Assembly: GCA_035519675.1 (NCBI GenBank)
Contig: DATIWB010000099.1
Coordinates: 169,360 to 233,359 of the forward strand
DNA: 64,000 nt
Source of the DNA: RPRB01 sp035519675
Lineage (GTDB): Bacteria; Myxococcota; Myxococcia; Myxococcales; Myxococcaceae
Direction: 5' to 3'
The position numbers were made by a program, and so were the translations under genes. The notes beneath the pieces are model-generated. The model saw nothing but the letters and a program-made list of their open reading frames with translations. It did not search any database and was not told where the DNA came from. Shown piece after piece: positions 8,210-17,283 of this stretch (the stretch's first letter is position 1; each line of letters begins with the position of its first letter).

Positions 8210-10165
8210 TCAGCTCACCGCGGTGATCTCCTGAGCCTCCTCGAGGCCAGCGGTCGCGGGATTCTCCTCGAGCGCCCGCTGGACGGCGCTGCCGTCCACC
8301 GACTCCTCCTTCAGCAGCTGGCTGGCCAGGGCCTCGAGCGCGGCGCGCCGACTCACCAGCAGCGCTCGCGCGCGCTGGTACTGCACGCCGACGATCCGCT
8401 GGACCTCCTCGTCGATGATCTCGCGCGTTCGGGGGCTGATCGCGCCGCCATCGAGCGAGGTCCCTCCGAGGTACTGGAACTGCGCACCGGCGTAGCGTAC
8501 CGAGCCCAGCGCGTCGCTCATCCCGTACTCGGTGACCATGCGCCGGCACAGCTCCGTGGCATGCTGGATGTCGTCGCTGGCCCCGGTACTGATGGAGTCG
8601 AAGGACACCTTCTCCGCGGCACGTCCGCCCATCATGACCGCCAGGCGATCCTCCAGCTCGTCGCTGGTGAGGAGGAAGCGATCCTCGGTCGGAAGCTGCA
8701 GCGTGTAGCCCAGCGCCCCCCGGGTGTGCGGGACGATGCTGATCTTGCTGACCGGATCGCCGTGCGGCACGAGCGCGGCGACGAGGGCGTGGCCGGCCTC
8801 GTGGTGGGCGACCGTGTTGCGCTCCCTCGCGTTCATGACCCGGGTCCGCTTCTCGAGCCCGGCGACCACGCGCTCGAGGGCGGTCTGGAAATCGTCGAGC
8901 GTGATGGCCTCGCCGTGCCGGCGCGCGGCCAGCAAGGCGGCCTCATTGACCACGTTCGCCAGGTCCGCGCCGCTGAAGCCCGGGGTCATCTGAGCGGCGC
9001 GCCCGATGTCGAAGTCCGGGGCCAGTCTGACCTTCCTGGTGTGGATGCGCAGGATCTCGGTCCGGCCGATCAGATCGGGGTTACCGACGGCGATCTGGCG
9101 GTCGAAGCGTCCGGCGCGGAGAAGCGCCGGGTCCAGGATCTCCGGCCGGTTGGTGGCGGCCATGAGAATCACCGGGTTGGCGGCATCGGTCTTGAAGCCG
9201 TCGATCTCCCCGAGAAGCTGGTTGAGCGTCTGCTCCCGCTCGTCGTTGGCCCCGATCCGTACCGTCCCGCCGCGGCTCTCGCCGATCGCGTCGATCTCGT
9301 CGATGAAGACGATCGCCGGAGCCACCTTGCGCGCCTGCTCGAAGAGGTCGCGGACTCGCGCCGCGCCGACCCCGACGAACATCTCCACGAACTCCGAGCC
9401 GCTGGTCTCGAAGAACGCGACTCGCGCCTCGCCGGCAGTCGCCTTGGCCAGCAGCGTCTTTCCGGTGCCAGGCGGCCCGACGAGCAGCACCCCCTTCGGG
9501 ATGCGCCCACCGAGCGTGGTGAATCGCTCGGGCTCGCGGAGAAACTGGATGATCTCCTGCAGTTCGGCGATGGCCTCACCCGCACCACCGACGTCCTTGA
9601 AGGTGATGCCGACCTCCTCGGGCGTGACCACCGTGGCCTTGCTCTTGCCCACGCCGAAGAGGCCGGCCATGCCGCCTCCTGCTGCGCCCATCCGGCGGGC
9701 GGCGAAGGAGTAGAGCCCGAAGAGCAGCGCGGTGGGCAGGATCCAGGAGAGGAGCAGGGCCCCGATGGGGCTCGATGGCCTGGCGAAGGAATACTTCACT
9801 CCAGCCTTGTCGAGGTCCTCGGTGAGCCTGGGATCCGCCTGGGGCTCGAGGAAGGTGGTGAAGGGGACCGTCGCCCCTGGCTGGGCGCCGGCCGTGCTGC
9901 TCTTGAGCGCTCCCTGGATGCGGTCGTGCCCGACGACCACCTGGACGACCTCGCCGCCGGCGACCTTGTGCTTGAATTCACTGTAAGTGATCTCGGTCGC
10001 ACGCCCGGCCAGGGGAGCCAGAACGAACTCCTGGAAGGCCCACATCACGACCAGCGCCGCCAGGAGGTAGCCGACGTTGAAGCGAAACTGGCGCTGACGC
10101 TGCTCCTGCCCCTTCCCGTCCTTCCGGCCATCCTTCGACGAGGTGGGCGGCTCGTGCTGGTCCAT
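8210..10165 (-). CDS. ftsH: ATP-dependent zinc metalloprotease FtsH
   Basis: A 651-residue protein. It has an N-terminal transmembrane helix at about 30-50, a periplasmic domain, a second helix at about 133-155, then the AAA module: Walker A GPPGTGKT (230-237), Walker B IVFIDEIDA (285-293), second region of homology ATNRPEILDPALLRAGRFDR (337-356). The zinc-binding HEAGH is at 455-459, with peptidase elements SISTGASDD after it. FtsH degrades misfolded membrane proteins and some regulators. The very charged N-terminus (Lys/Asp/Gln-rich residues 1-28) is longer than usual. It stands alone on the minus strand inside a plus-strand stress block, so this may be a second FtsH paralogue. That cannot be tested from this window. 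Confidence 0.95.
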   Translation of the reverse strand: MDQHEPPTSSKDGRKDGKGQEQRQRQFRFNVGYLLAALVVMWAFQEFVLAPLAGRATEITYSEFKHKVAGGEVVQVVVGHDRIQGALKSSTAGAQPGATVPFTTFLEPQADPRLTEDLDKAGVKYSFARPSSPIGALLLSWILPTALLFGLYSFAARRMGAAGGGMAGLFGVGKSKATVVTPEEVGITFKDVGGAGEAIAELQEIIQFLREPERFTTLGGRIPKGVLLVGPPGTGKTLLAKATAGEARVAFFETSGSEFVEMFVGVGAARVRDLFEQARKVAPAIVFIDEIDAIGESRGGTVRIGANDEREQTLNQLLGEIDGFKTDAANPVILMAATNRPEILDPALLRAGRFDRQIAVGNPDLIGRTEILRIHTRKVRLAPDFDIGRAAQMTPGFSGADLANVVNEAALLAARRHGEAITLDDFQTALERVVAGLEKRTRVMNARERNTVAHHEAGHALVAALVPHGDPVSKISIVPHTRGALGYTLQLPTEDRFLLTSDELEDRLAVMMGGRAAEKVSFDSISTGASDDIQHATELCRRMVTEYGMSDALGSVRYAGAQFQYLGGTSLDGGAISPRTREIIDEEVQRIVGVQYQRARALLVSRRAALEALASQLLKEESVDGSAVQRALEENPATAGLEEAQEITAVS

Positions 10166-10457
10166 GTCAGGTCACTCCCCGAAATAATTCTTTTGGTTGC
10201 AATGGATGTACCCGCGGGAACTTTTCGATCCTTCACGGGAACACGCCTTGCATCGCCGCCGGCAGCGCCCTTCTCGCCCAGGCGCGCGCGAACCTTCTGC
10301 GCTCCGGGCTCTCGTTGCACGCACCTCTCGCGCCATGCGGGTCGGGGCTCTCATTCGATGGTTCGGAGGTCAGCGTCGTCGTCGACGCACGCCTCGCCGC
10401 GCATCCATCCGGCCCCGTTCTTGTACGTGAGCTCGCTCGGAGATTGAGCGCACCCCG
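10166..10457. other. Divergent promoter region ftsH / metallophosphoesterase
   Basis: A 292-bp gap. The part next to ftsH (10181-10205) contains the only A/T-rich run in the area, GAAATAATTCTTTTGG, so a promoter for ftsH probably lies here. I see no clear hairpin, repeat or credible small gene in the rest. Confidence 0.4.
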
Positions 10458-11381
10458 ATGCTGCGCATTGCCCACGTTTCCGACACCCACGTCCTCTCGA
10501 CGAGCGAGATCGAGTGGCGCAAGATGCTCTTCAACAAGCGGCTCACCGGCCAGGCCAACACTCTCCTCCGGCGCGGACGGGTGCACCGCCGCGAGTACTT
10601 GCTGGCCGTGCTCGCCGCCGCCGCTGCGGGCGCCGATCACGTCGTCGTGACCGGCGACATCACCAACCTCGCTCTGGAGAGCGAGTACCAGGAGGCGCGT
10701 GCGCTACTCGATGGCGTTGCCCGCTCCGTCGAGGTCACGGTCATCCCCGGCAACCACGACATCTACCTTCCGTCCATTCACCGCGAGCGGCGCTTCCCCC
10801 ATCACTTCCGGAGCTTCCTTCGGAGCGATCTCCCGGACCTGGCGCTCGACCTTCCCGCCGGCCCCTTCCCCTGCGTCAAGCTGCGCGGACCGGTGGCGAT
10901 CATCGCCCTGTCGAGTGGTGTACCCCGCCCCCCCTTCGTCGCCGCTGGCTACCTCGGCAATGCGCAGCGAGAGGCCCTGGCGCGAGTGCTGGCTCATCGC
11001 GAGGTCGCCCATCGCACCCCGGTGATCCTGGTGCATCACCCGCCAGTCGACAGCCGGAGCCGCCTCGCCCAGCTCCGTGATGGCCTGGTCGACGCGGCGC
11101 CCCTGCGGGACACCCTCGCACCTCTGGGGCGAGGACTGGTGCTCTTCGGCCACCTCCACGTCCGGGTGCGCTGTGTGATCCGCACCGCCACCGGCACGCT
11201 GGAGGTCGTCGGTGCCAGCGGGGCTGCGCTCGACCACCCCGATCCCTCGGTCCGCGCCGGCTTCAACCTCTACCAGGTCGGCGACGACGGACGGATCCTG
11301 ACCCTCGAGGCGCACGTCCTCGACGGGCCAGGGACCGCCCTGCGGCGCGCCGACATCCCCGAGCGAGCGGCCTGCGTATGA
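10458..11381 (+). CDS. Calcineurin-like metallophosphoesterase
   Basis: A 307-residue protein with the full dinuclear-metal motif set of class III phosphodiesterases: DTHV (residues 9-12), VVTGDITN, IPGNHD, VHHPP and FGHLHV. The overall pattern resembles Icc/CpdA-type enzymes that hydrolyse cyclic nucleotides or other phosphodiesters. The substrate is not deducible. No signal peptide is present. Its last four bases (ATGA, 11378-11381) overlap the start of the next gene, which indicates translational coupling to the phospholipase D fusion protein. Confidence 0.9.
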   Translation: MLRIAHVSDTHVLSTSEIEWRKMLFNKRLTGQANTLLRRGRVHRREYLLAVLAAAAAGADHVVVTGDITNLALESEYQEARALLDGVARSVEVTVIPGNHDIYLPSIHRERRFPHHFRSFLRSDLPDLALDLPAGPFPCVKLRGPVAIIALSSGVPRPPFVAAGYLGNAQREALARVLAHREVAHRTPVILVHHPPVDSRSRLAQLRDGLVDAAPLRDTLAPLGRGLVLFGHLHVRVRCVIRTATGTLEVVGASGAALDHPDPSVRAGFNLYQVGDDGRILTLEAHVLDGPGTALRRADIPERAACV

Positions 11382-14065
11382 ACTACCGGCGGGTCCTCTT
11401 CATCACCGAGCTGGGGGTGGATCCCCGGGCGGCGGTGGCGCTGGTCCGGCGCGTCGCTCCTGCCGCCCAGCTCTTGGTCGTCGTCGTTCGCCTGCCCGAG
11501 CGTCAGATTGCCTGGCTTGCCGACCAGGCCCCCGGCGAGCTGAACCAGGCCTCGCACGCGGCGCTGGAGAGCCTGCGCGCCTCGACCGCCGGGGCGGGGG
11601 AGCGGGTGGAGCTGAAGCTGGCGCACCGGCTCGCCACCGACGAGGTGGTGGAGCTGGCGGCGGCGTCGGACATCGACCTGCTCGCCGCTGGCCCGCTCCC
11701 GCTGAGCGGTCTTTCCGTCCTGGCCGAGGTGCGGAAGCGCCATCCCCTCGCCGTGCTGTGGACTGCTGACGCCCCCACCATGGATCGCCCGGTCACCGAG
11801 CTGTTGTGCTTCGCGCCGGGCAACCGCGAGCGCGCCGCCGTCGCCTCGTTCCTGCGCGCTCATGGCAATCCCGCGCTGCACGCCCGGGTCATGCTGCGCA
11901 GGCCCGAAGCCCTCGGCCAGCTCTCCGCCGCACCGGACATGGCGGGCATCACCGCACGGGTGGATCCGGTGCCGCTCGCTGGAGGGCTGAGCTCCCTGCT
12001 GGGCAGAGAGGCAGCTCAGAGCCCCATCGACCTGCTGGTGCTGGCGCGGTTCCCCGGCGCCCTGCTGCCCCTGGCTGCCTGGCCAGCTCCGCCCCTCATC
12101 CTTCCGCCGATGGAGGTGGCCCCGACCGTGCTGCGGCGGGCGATCGATGTGCCTGATCTCGTGCAGGAAGCCGGCGCGCTCCGTGTGCGCGTCGACTATG
12201 CCTCCGGGGTGGGCCGCCGCGATCCCATCCCCGACCAGCGGGTGGGGTTCGTCTCCGGCGGCCGCGTGGTGGCGGTCATCACCACCAGCCACGGCGAGGG
12301 TGAGCTGCCCGCCGGCCTCGAGGTCCCTTCCCTCGGCGTCTGCCGGGTCCCGGAGGACGCCGATCCCGGTCCGCTCGCCCCGGTCGAGGTGCAGGTCGGG
12401 ATCATCCGGCCCGGCTCCCGGCCGTTGCTGCTCCTCGACGCCGGCCTCGCCGACCGGGAGCTGTTCCTTCTTGCCGGAGTCCCGGCAGACGCCGCCGACC
12501 TGCTCGCGGTGCGACTTCGCGCCACCCAGAGCTGCAAGGCCATTCGCGCCCGTTTGCTGGCCGCCGGGCTCCGTCCGGTGGTCGCCGACGCCAGCACCGT
12601 CCTGGACGAAGGGGAGGCGCTCGACGTGGGTGAAACCCTGGATCCGGTACGTCTCGCGCGCGTGGGGGCTCGAATGCGCTGCGCCGGGTTCCCGGTGGTG
12701 GGCATCGTCCACGGTGGCAGACGCTCGCCGCGGACCATCGGGTTCAGGGCGGTGACGGCGACCGAGGCCGCCGCCACCCGCTGGTACCTTGACGCCCCGC
12801 CCGACAGGACCGTGTCCGTCGGCGCTCGCCTCGAGGCGACGACCGGCGCTTCACTCATCACCGGCAACCGGGTCGAGCTCGAGCTCGACAACGCCAGGGC
12901 GCGCCACTGGTTGCTCGACGCCATCGCTGCCAGCCGTGAGCGGTTTCACCTCCAGGTGTACATGGCGGTGGACGACGACGTCGGCAGTGCGGTCGAGGCA
13001 GCGCTGGCGGCGGCCGGTGCCCGAGGGGTCGCCGTGCGCGTGCTCGTCGATTCGTTGCACGGGCTTCACGGATCGCTCGGACAGCACAATCCGCTGCTCG
13101 AGCGCCTCGGCAAACGTCCCGGGGTCGAGGTCCGCGTGTCGCGGCCGGTCACGGGCCTGCCCTCGCTCGAGGACCTGAAACAGCGGGACCACCGCAAGAT
13201 CGCCATCGCCGATGGCGCCACCGGCCTCGTCGGCGGGCGCAACCTCTCGCACGAGTACTACACCGGGTTCGAGGAGGTGCGGCTCACGCCCGAGTCACCG
13301 TGGCGCCAGGTGCCGTGGCTCGACGCCGGCGCGCGGGTCGAGGGCCCGGCCGTCACCGCGCTGGACCGCTCCTTTCTCGAGGCCTGGACCGAGGCGGGAG
13401 GCGCGGCATTCGCGATCGCCGACCGCCCGCCGGTCGGGGAGACCAAGCTCCGGGTCGTCGTCCACCATGGGTTGCAGGACGCCGCGACCCTCGAGGCCTA
13501 CCTGGCGCTCATCGAGACCGCGCAATCCCACCTCTACGCCGTGAACGGGTTCCCGCTGATCCTGGAGATCCAGCATGCGCTCTTGCGTGCGCGCCGCCGA
13601 GGAGTCCGGGTCTGCACTCTCTTCGGCCACCTGACGCCCACCCACGGCGCCACACCGTTCGAGGGCCCCTTTGCCAGCGCGCGAACCGCGGCGACACAGC
13701 TGGTGCATTCGCGGATGGACGCGCTGATCGCCGCAGGCGGGGAGGGCTATCGCTTCTCCGTTCCCCCACAGCCTGGATGGACCGAGGGCCTCGGTGCAGT
13801 GCGCTCGCACGTGCACGCCAAGGTGATGAGCGCCGACGGCCGGGTCTGCGCGGTCGGGAGCGCCAACCTGGACATCACCGCCGGCTACTGGGAGAGCGAG
13901 CTCCTCCTGCTGGTGGAGGATCCCCCGGTCACCAGGGCTCTGGAGGCCCGCATCGAGGCGCTCATCGCCCGCTCGGACCGCGTGGATCGGAGCGATCCCG
14001 CGTGGCAGCAATTCGCCAGCCGCCGCCAGTGGATGCGGCGCTGGCCCGGCGTCCTCTCGATCTGA
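11378..14065 (+). CDS. USP-like/phospholipase D fusion protein
   Basis: An 895-residue multidomain protein. Residues 1-250 look like two universal-stress-protein-like alpha/beta halves (RRVLFITELGVDPRAAVALV, then PVTELLCFAPGNRERAAVA). About 250-460 is a region I do not recognise. About 470-895 is a phospholipase D/cardiolipin synthase-type catalytic region with two HKD motifs: HRKIAIAD starting at residue 605 and HAKVMSAD starting at residue 813, each followed by the usual G(S/G)xN. Two HKD motifs in one chain make a complete active site for phosphatidyl transfer or phosphodiester hydrolysis. Coupled by a 4-bp overlap to the metallophosphoesterase. The USP assignment is less certain than the PLD part. 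Confidence 0.8.
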   Translation: MNYRRVLFITELGVDPRAAVALVRRVAPAAQLLVVVVRLPERQIAWLADQAPGELNQASHAALESLRASTAGAGERVELKLAHRLATDEVVELAAASDIDLLAAGPLPLSGLSVLAEVRKRHPLAVLWTADAPTMDRPVTELLCFAPGNRERAAVASFLRAHGNPALHARVMLRRPEALGQLSAAPDMAGITARVDPVPLAGGLSSLLGREAAQSPIDLLVLARFPGALLPLAAWPAPPLILPPMEVAPTVLRRAIDVPDLVQEAGALRVRVDYASGVGRRDPIPDQRVGFVSGGRVVAVITTSHGEGELPAGLEVPSLGVCRVPEDADPGPLAPVEVQVGIIRPGSRPLLLLDAGLADRELFLLAGVPADAADLLAVRLRATQSCKAIRARLLAAGLRPVVADASTVLDEGEALDVGETLDPVRLARVGARMRCAGFPVVGIVHGGRRSPRTIGFRAVTATEAAATRWYLDAPPDRTVSVGARLEATTGASLITGNRVELELDNARARHWLLDAIAASRERFHLQVYMAVDDDVGSAVEAALAAAGARGVAVRVLVDSLHGLHGSLGQHNPLLERLGKRPGVEVRVSRPVTGLPSLEDLKQRDHRKIAIADGATGLVGGRNLSHEYYTGFEEVRLTPESPWRQVPWLDAGARVEGPAVTALDRSFLEAWTEAGGAAFAIADRPPVGETKLRVVVHHGLQDAATLEAYLALIETAQSHLYAVNGFPLILEIQHALLRARRRGVRVCTLFGHLTPTHGATPFEGPFASARTAATQLVHSRMDALIAAGGEGYRFSVPPQPGWTEGLGAVRSHVHAKVMSADGRVCAVGSANLDITAGYWESELLLLVEDPPVTRALEARIEALIARSDRVDRSDPAWQQFASRRQWMRRWPGVLSI

Positions 14066-14163
14066 CCGCGGGCCGCGCAGTGCTTGCGCGCGTGGGTGAA
14101 TCTTCTGCATTCCGTGCAGCCCTAACCGCCCGCAACATCTGTGCTTTCCAGCAAGATGCCACG

Positions 14164-14180
14164 CATGCCCTGTGGGCATG
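14164..14180. repeat. Short inverted repeat between PLD gene and DUF1269 gene
   Basis: CATGCCC-TGT-GGGCATG is a perfect 7-bp inverted repeat with a 3-nt loop, 99 bp after the PLD stop and 130 bp before the next start. It has no T-run, so it is a weak terminator candidate. It could instead be a regulator site for the downstream DUF1269-HdeD-M48 group. The remainder of the 244-bp gap shows nothing clear. Confidence 0.35.
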
Positions 14181-14309
14181 ATTCGTGATTGCTCCCACCC
14201 TGCGAACCCTCCGCTTGCACCTGTCGCTCCGGGTCAGAGCCGCGCAGACGCATCCGGCTGAGCTCGCCAACGGCGCGAGACGGTGCTCCGTCCGCGCAGG
14301 AGGACCTCG

Positions 14310-15044
14310 ATGGATCGCATGCTGGTGGTCGTCTTCGACGACGAGAAGAAGGCTTATGAGGGCAGGAAGGCGCTCCTGCAACTCGATGCGGAGGGAAGCG
14401 TGTTCGTCTACGCCTCCGCGGTGGTGGCAAAAGGCAGCGACGGAACGGCTGCAGTGAAGCAGGAGGACTCCGCCCCGCTGGGGACGCTGCTCGGCACCTC
14501 ACTGGGAGTGATGATCGGCTTGCTGGCTGGACCGGCAGGCGCGGCGGCGGGCGCCGCGGCAGGCGCGGCGGCGACCGGCGCGGCGATCGGCGGCCTGAGC
14601 GGGGCGACGGTGGGGTCGATCGTGGACATCGACCAGCTGCGCATCGGTAACGACTTCATCGACGATGTCCGCAAGGGGCTCTCGCCGGGGAAGGCAGCCG
14701 TGGTGGCGGAGGTCGACGAGGAGTGGACCACCCCGGTCGATCTCCGGATGGAGAAGCTCGGGGGCACCGTCTACCGGCGGTCGTTCTCCGAGATCCGGGA
14801 CATCGCCAACGACGAGGACGCCGCGGCGATCAAGGCGGACATCGCGCAATACAAGGCGGAGCGGGCGCAGGCCAGCGCCGAGATGAAGGCCAAGCTCCTG
14901 GACCGCATCAACAAGCTGGACTCCAAGCTCCAGGCCCGGATCCAGAAGGCGAAGGAAGGGCGCGAGGCGGCAAAGCGGGCCGCCCAGGCCAAGGCGGACC
15001 GCGCCAAGGTGAAGGCCGCCATCGCCCAGGCGAGAGCCCCGTGA
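14310..15044 (+). CDS. DUF1269 membrane protein, paralogue 2
   Basis: A 244-residue protein from ATG 14310 with AGGAGG 6 nt upstream. It has the same order as the 6407 gene: N-terminal MLVVVFDDEKKAYEGRKAL, a Gly/Ala-rich hydrophobic zipper (about residues 60-110, extended by Ala/Gly repeats), VVAEVDEEWTTPVDLRMEKL, and a highly charged Lys/Ala/Glu/Gln coiled-coil tail. The conserved block around residues 135-175 matches paralogue 1 closely, so they arose by duplication. It is followed after 16 bp by the HdeD-like gene and is probably the first gene of a three-gene unit. Confidence 0.85.
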   Translation: MDRMLVVVFDDEKKAYEGRKALLQLDAEGSVFVYASAVVAKGSDGTAAVKQEDSAPLGTLLGTSLGVMIGLLAGPAGAAAGAAAGAAATGAAIGGLSGATVGSIVDIDQLRIGNDFIDDVRKGLSPGKAAVVAEVDEEWTTPVDLRMEKLGGTVYRRSFSEIRDIANDEDAAAIKADIAQYKAERAQASAEMKAKLLDRINKLDSKLQARIQKAKEGREAAKRAAQAKADRAKVKAAIAQARAP

Positions 15045-15060
15045 CCGGGAGGGAAACGCC

Positions 15061-15654
15061 ATGACCACGACGACAAGTGGACAACGACCCATTCTCGATG
15101 AGGTCAAGCACCGCTCCGGATGGGCGGTGTTCATGGGACTGCTGACCATCGCGCTGGGGATCGTCCTGCTGATGTACCCCTTCGCCACCGCCACCGCGAC
15201 GACACTGTTCGTCGGCTCCATCCTCACGCTCGTCGGCGTGGTGGAGATCGGCCTTGCCTTCGCCTCCCAGACGCCGGGGACGTTCTTCCTCCGGCTGCTC
15301 ATGGCGGTGCTCTACGGCTTCACCGGGATCGTGCTCATCGTGAATCCGTTCGCCGGGGCCGCGAGCCTGACGCTCTTCGTCGGGTGCATGCTGGTCCTGC
15401 GGGGGATCCTGGCGATGGTCGCCGCCTTCCAGGTCCGGCCGCTGAACGGCTGGGGCTGGCTGGTCGTCGACTCCCTCGCCAACCTCGCCGCTGGCATCCT
15501 CATCATCGCCAAGTGGCCGTCGAGCACGGCGTGGGCGGTGGGGACGCTGGTGGGCGCCTCGGTGCTGGTGACGGGGATCTCCCGGACCATCGTCGCCGCG
15601 CAGGTCCGGCGCGGCGCGGGGGACGTGGGACGGCTGACGAAGGCACCTGCGTGA
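15061..15654 (+). CDS. HdeD-like (DUF308) six-helix membrane protein
   Basis: A 197-residue protein from ATG 15061 with GGAGGG 8 nt upstream. About six hydrophobic helices arranged in pairs fill residues 20-185 (for example MGLLTIALGIVLLMYPF and LMAVLYGFTGIVLIVNPF), with the internally repeated GxxxI(V)xP pattern of the DUF308/HdeD family. HdeD helps acid resistance in enteric bacteria. In other lineages its role is not defined. It ends in GTGA, which is also the start of the next gene (4-bp overlap). Confidence 0.85.
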   Translation: MTTTTSGQRPILDEVKHRSGWAVFMGLLTIALGIVLLMYPFATATATTLFVGSILTLVGVVEIGLAFASQTPGTFFLRLLMAVLYGFTGIVLIVNPFAGAASLTLFVGCMLVLRGILAMVAAFQVRPLNGWGWLVVDSLANLAAGILIIAKWPSSTAWAVGTLVGASVLVTGISRTIVAAQVRRGAGDVGRLTKAPA

Positions 15655-16487
15655 GAAGTGCAGGTCACAGGGCCACGGTCTCCTTGACCGTGGCCCTCCT
15701 CGCCGCCCCGCTGGTCGTCAGCGGGCTTCCGCTGGCCGGCAGGGCGGCGGCTTCGGAGCAGCAGCAGTCGACGGATGTGGAGGTCCAGCTCGGGCAGGAG
15801 GTCTTCGACGAGCTGAAGGCCAAGGGGATGATCGTCGCCGGCTCGCCCCTCTACGACACGCTGAAGCCGCTCGAGGCGCAGATCGTCCGCGTCGCCCAGC
15901 CGCGCTACGAACATCCGTTCCGCTTCTACCTGGTCCACATGGCCCAGCCGAACGCCTTCTCCACCCCGGGCGGGAACGTCTACGTGGGGGATGCGCTGCT
16001 CTTCTTCGTCAAGAATCGCGAGGAGCTCGCCGGAACGCTGTGCCACGAGGTGGCGCATACCATCCATCACGACACGGTGACCCTGATGGAGAAGCGCGAG
16101 CAGCTGCTGCTCAAGAGCCTGGGGGCCGTGGTCCTGCTCGGCCCGACCCGCGCGCATCTCCTGGCCCTCGCGCTTCTGGGAAAGCTCAACTCCCTCGGCT
16201 ACTCGCGAGAGGTCGAATCACGCGCGGACCTCACCGGGGCGGACATCTGCGCGGCGGCGGGTCTGAATCCCTGGGGGCTGGTGTGGCTGTTCAAGGACTT
16301 CCAGGACGCACAGGTTGGACAGGCTCCCGAGCTGCTGGCCGACCACCCGAACAACGTCCATCGCATCCAGGCGCTGGAGGAGTATTTCAAGAAGGCCCCG
16401 AACGTCTTCGGGAAGTTCAATCCCGATCCGCGGTCGGCGACCCAGATGAAGCTTCCAGCCGACACCGCCGAGACGTTCCTGCGCTGA
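15651..16487 (+). CDS. Secreted M48-family zinc metallopeptidase
   Basis: A 278-residue protein. The GTG at 15651 overlaps the HdeD stop and gives a signal peptide (residues 1-37, hydrophobic core VSLTVALLAAPLVVSG). The catalytic zinc motif is HEVAH (LCHEVAHTIHHDT) and the third ligand is the Glu in EVESRAD. The substrate-side motif NAFSTPGGNVYV is typical of BepA/LoiP-like periplasmic M48 peptidases involved in outer-membrane quality control. The C-terminus has no TPR domain. The frame extends upstream, but that portion is antiprotein-like and lacks a signal sequence. Confidence 0.88.
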   Translation: MRSAGHRATVSLTVALLAAPLVVSGLPLAGRAAASEQQQSTDVEVQLGQEVFDELKAKGMIVAGSPLYDTLKPLEAQIVRVAQPRYEHPFRFYLVHMAQPNAFSTPGGNVYVGDALLFFVKNREELAGTLCHEVAHTIHHDTVTLMEKREQLLLKSLGAVVLLGPTRAHLLALALLGKLNSLGYSREVESRADLTGADICAAAGLNPWGLVWLFKDFQDAQVGQAPELLADHPNNVHRIQALEEYFKKAPNVFGKFNPDPRSATQMKLPADTAETFLR

Positions 16488-16562
16488 GTGCCGCGCCTGG
16501 CTCGGGCCATCCCCGATCTGGGGCGCATCGTAATCACCGGCTGGAGGCGACGCCGCAGGCAC

Positions 16563-17129
16563 TCACTGGCGGGGCACCATCAGGGTGAGCAGCGCGGCCG
16601 CCTCGGGATCGCTCCAGCTCGCGAGCGCCGCGGGGACGAGCAGGCTCACGGTCTCGTTGGCCATGGGCCCGCAGGTCCGCAGCCCGGTGTACCGCCCGGC
16701 CCCCCAGACCAGATCGAGCCGGCACTCCCCGACCGTGCCGCGGATCTTCTGCGGGCTCAGCCAGACGGTCGACGGCTGCCCGCGGACCAGGCCCGTCGCC
16801 CGGGTCTCGTCGCCATCCGGCATCAGGGTGAGATCATAGTTGTCGCCGGCGTAGCGGCCGGTGATCTGGCTTCCCTTCGCCTGGAGATCCACTGGCAGGT
16901 CCACCCGGATGGTCCCCTGGATCCTCCCCGCGGCGCGCTTCAGGTCGACGAAGGGGCCCCGCGCGCCGGAGTCGGTCACCGTCGCCCGGTTCAGGGTGTC
17001 GGTCGTCTGGAACTGGATCTCGGTGATGTCCGGCGTGGCGCTGAGCAACTTCCAGCTCGGCACCGTGGACTCCACGGGCGTGTGAGCACAGCCAGCCAGC
17101 AGCACCAGGCACAGCGCGGGTCGACGCAT
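16563..17129 (-). CDS. Putative lipoprotein, unknown function
   Basis: A 188-residue protein from ATG 17129 with AGGAGGG upstream. Lipobox LLAGC places the modified Cys at residue 14, followed by AHTPVES. The mature part is rich in short beta strands (ITGRYAGDNYDLTLMPDG, GECRLDLVWGAGRYTG), compatible with a small beta-sandwich, and has two further Cys residues (near GECR and RTCG) that could form a disulfide. No family recognised. Converges with the M48 gene and follows fabI on the same strand after 154 bp. Confidence 0.75.
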   Translation of the reverse strand: MRRPALCLVLLAGCAHTPVESTVPSWKLLSATPDITEIQFQTTDTLNRATVTDSGARGPFVDLKRAAGRIQGTIRVDLPVDLQAKGSQITGRYAGDNYDLTLMPDGDETRATGLVRGQPSTVWLSPQKIRGTVGECRLDLVWGAGRYTGLRTCGPMANETVSLLVPAALASWSDPEAAALLTLMVPRQ

Positions 17130-17283
17130 GGGAACCCTCCTGGAATGTTCTGTCGCCTTCGGAGGCGGCGATGTTACCAGGCGCTCGGGCTCGCCCGAGG
17201 TCCAAGAGCAAGCGACGCGCAGCGTTGTACCCCGCCGCCCCGAAACCGACCCCTCCGGTGCCCCCCCGGGCTCTCCTCGAAGC

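Noticed and set aside
8186..10447. A 753-codon plus-strand open frame opposite ftsH
   Set aside because: It lies antisense to a gene with complete FtsH motifs, its translation is Gly/Arg/Asp/Leu-biased with no domain, and long antisense frames are expected at this G+C.
15120..15650. The upstream part of the open frame leading into the M48 peptidase
   Set aside because: It overlaps the HdeD-like gene in another frame and lacks protein-like composition; the GTG at 15651 gives a clear signal peptide.
16488..16562. The spacer after the M48 gene, considered as a tRNA or terminator
   Set aside because: No cloverleaf or stable stem with a T-run could be formed by eye.
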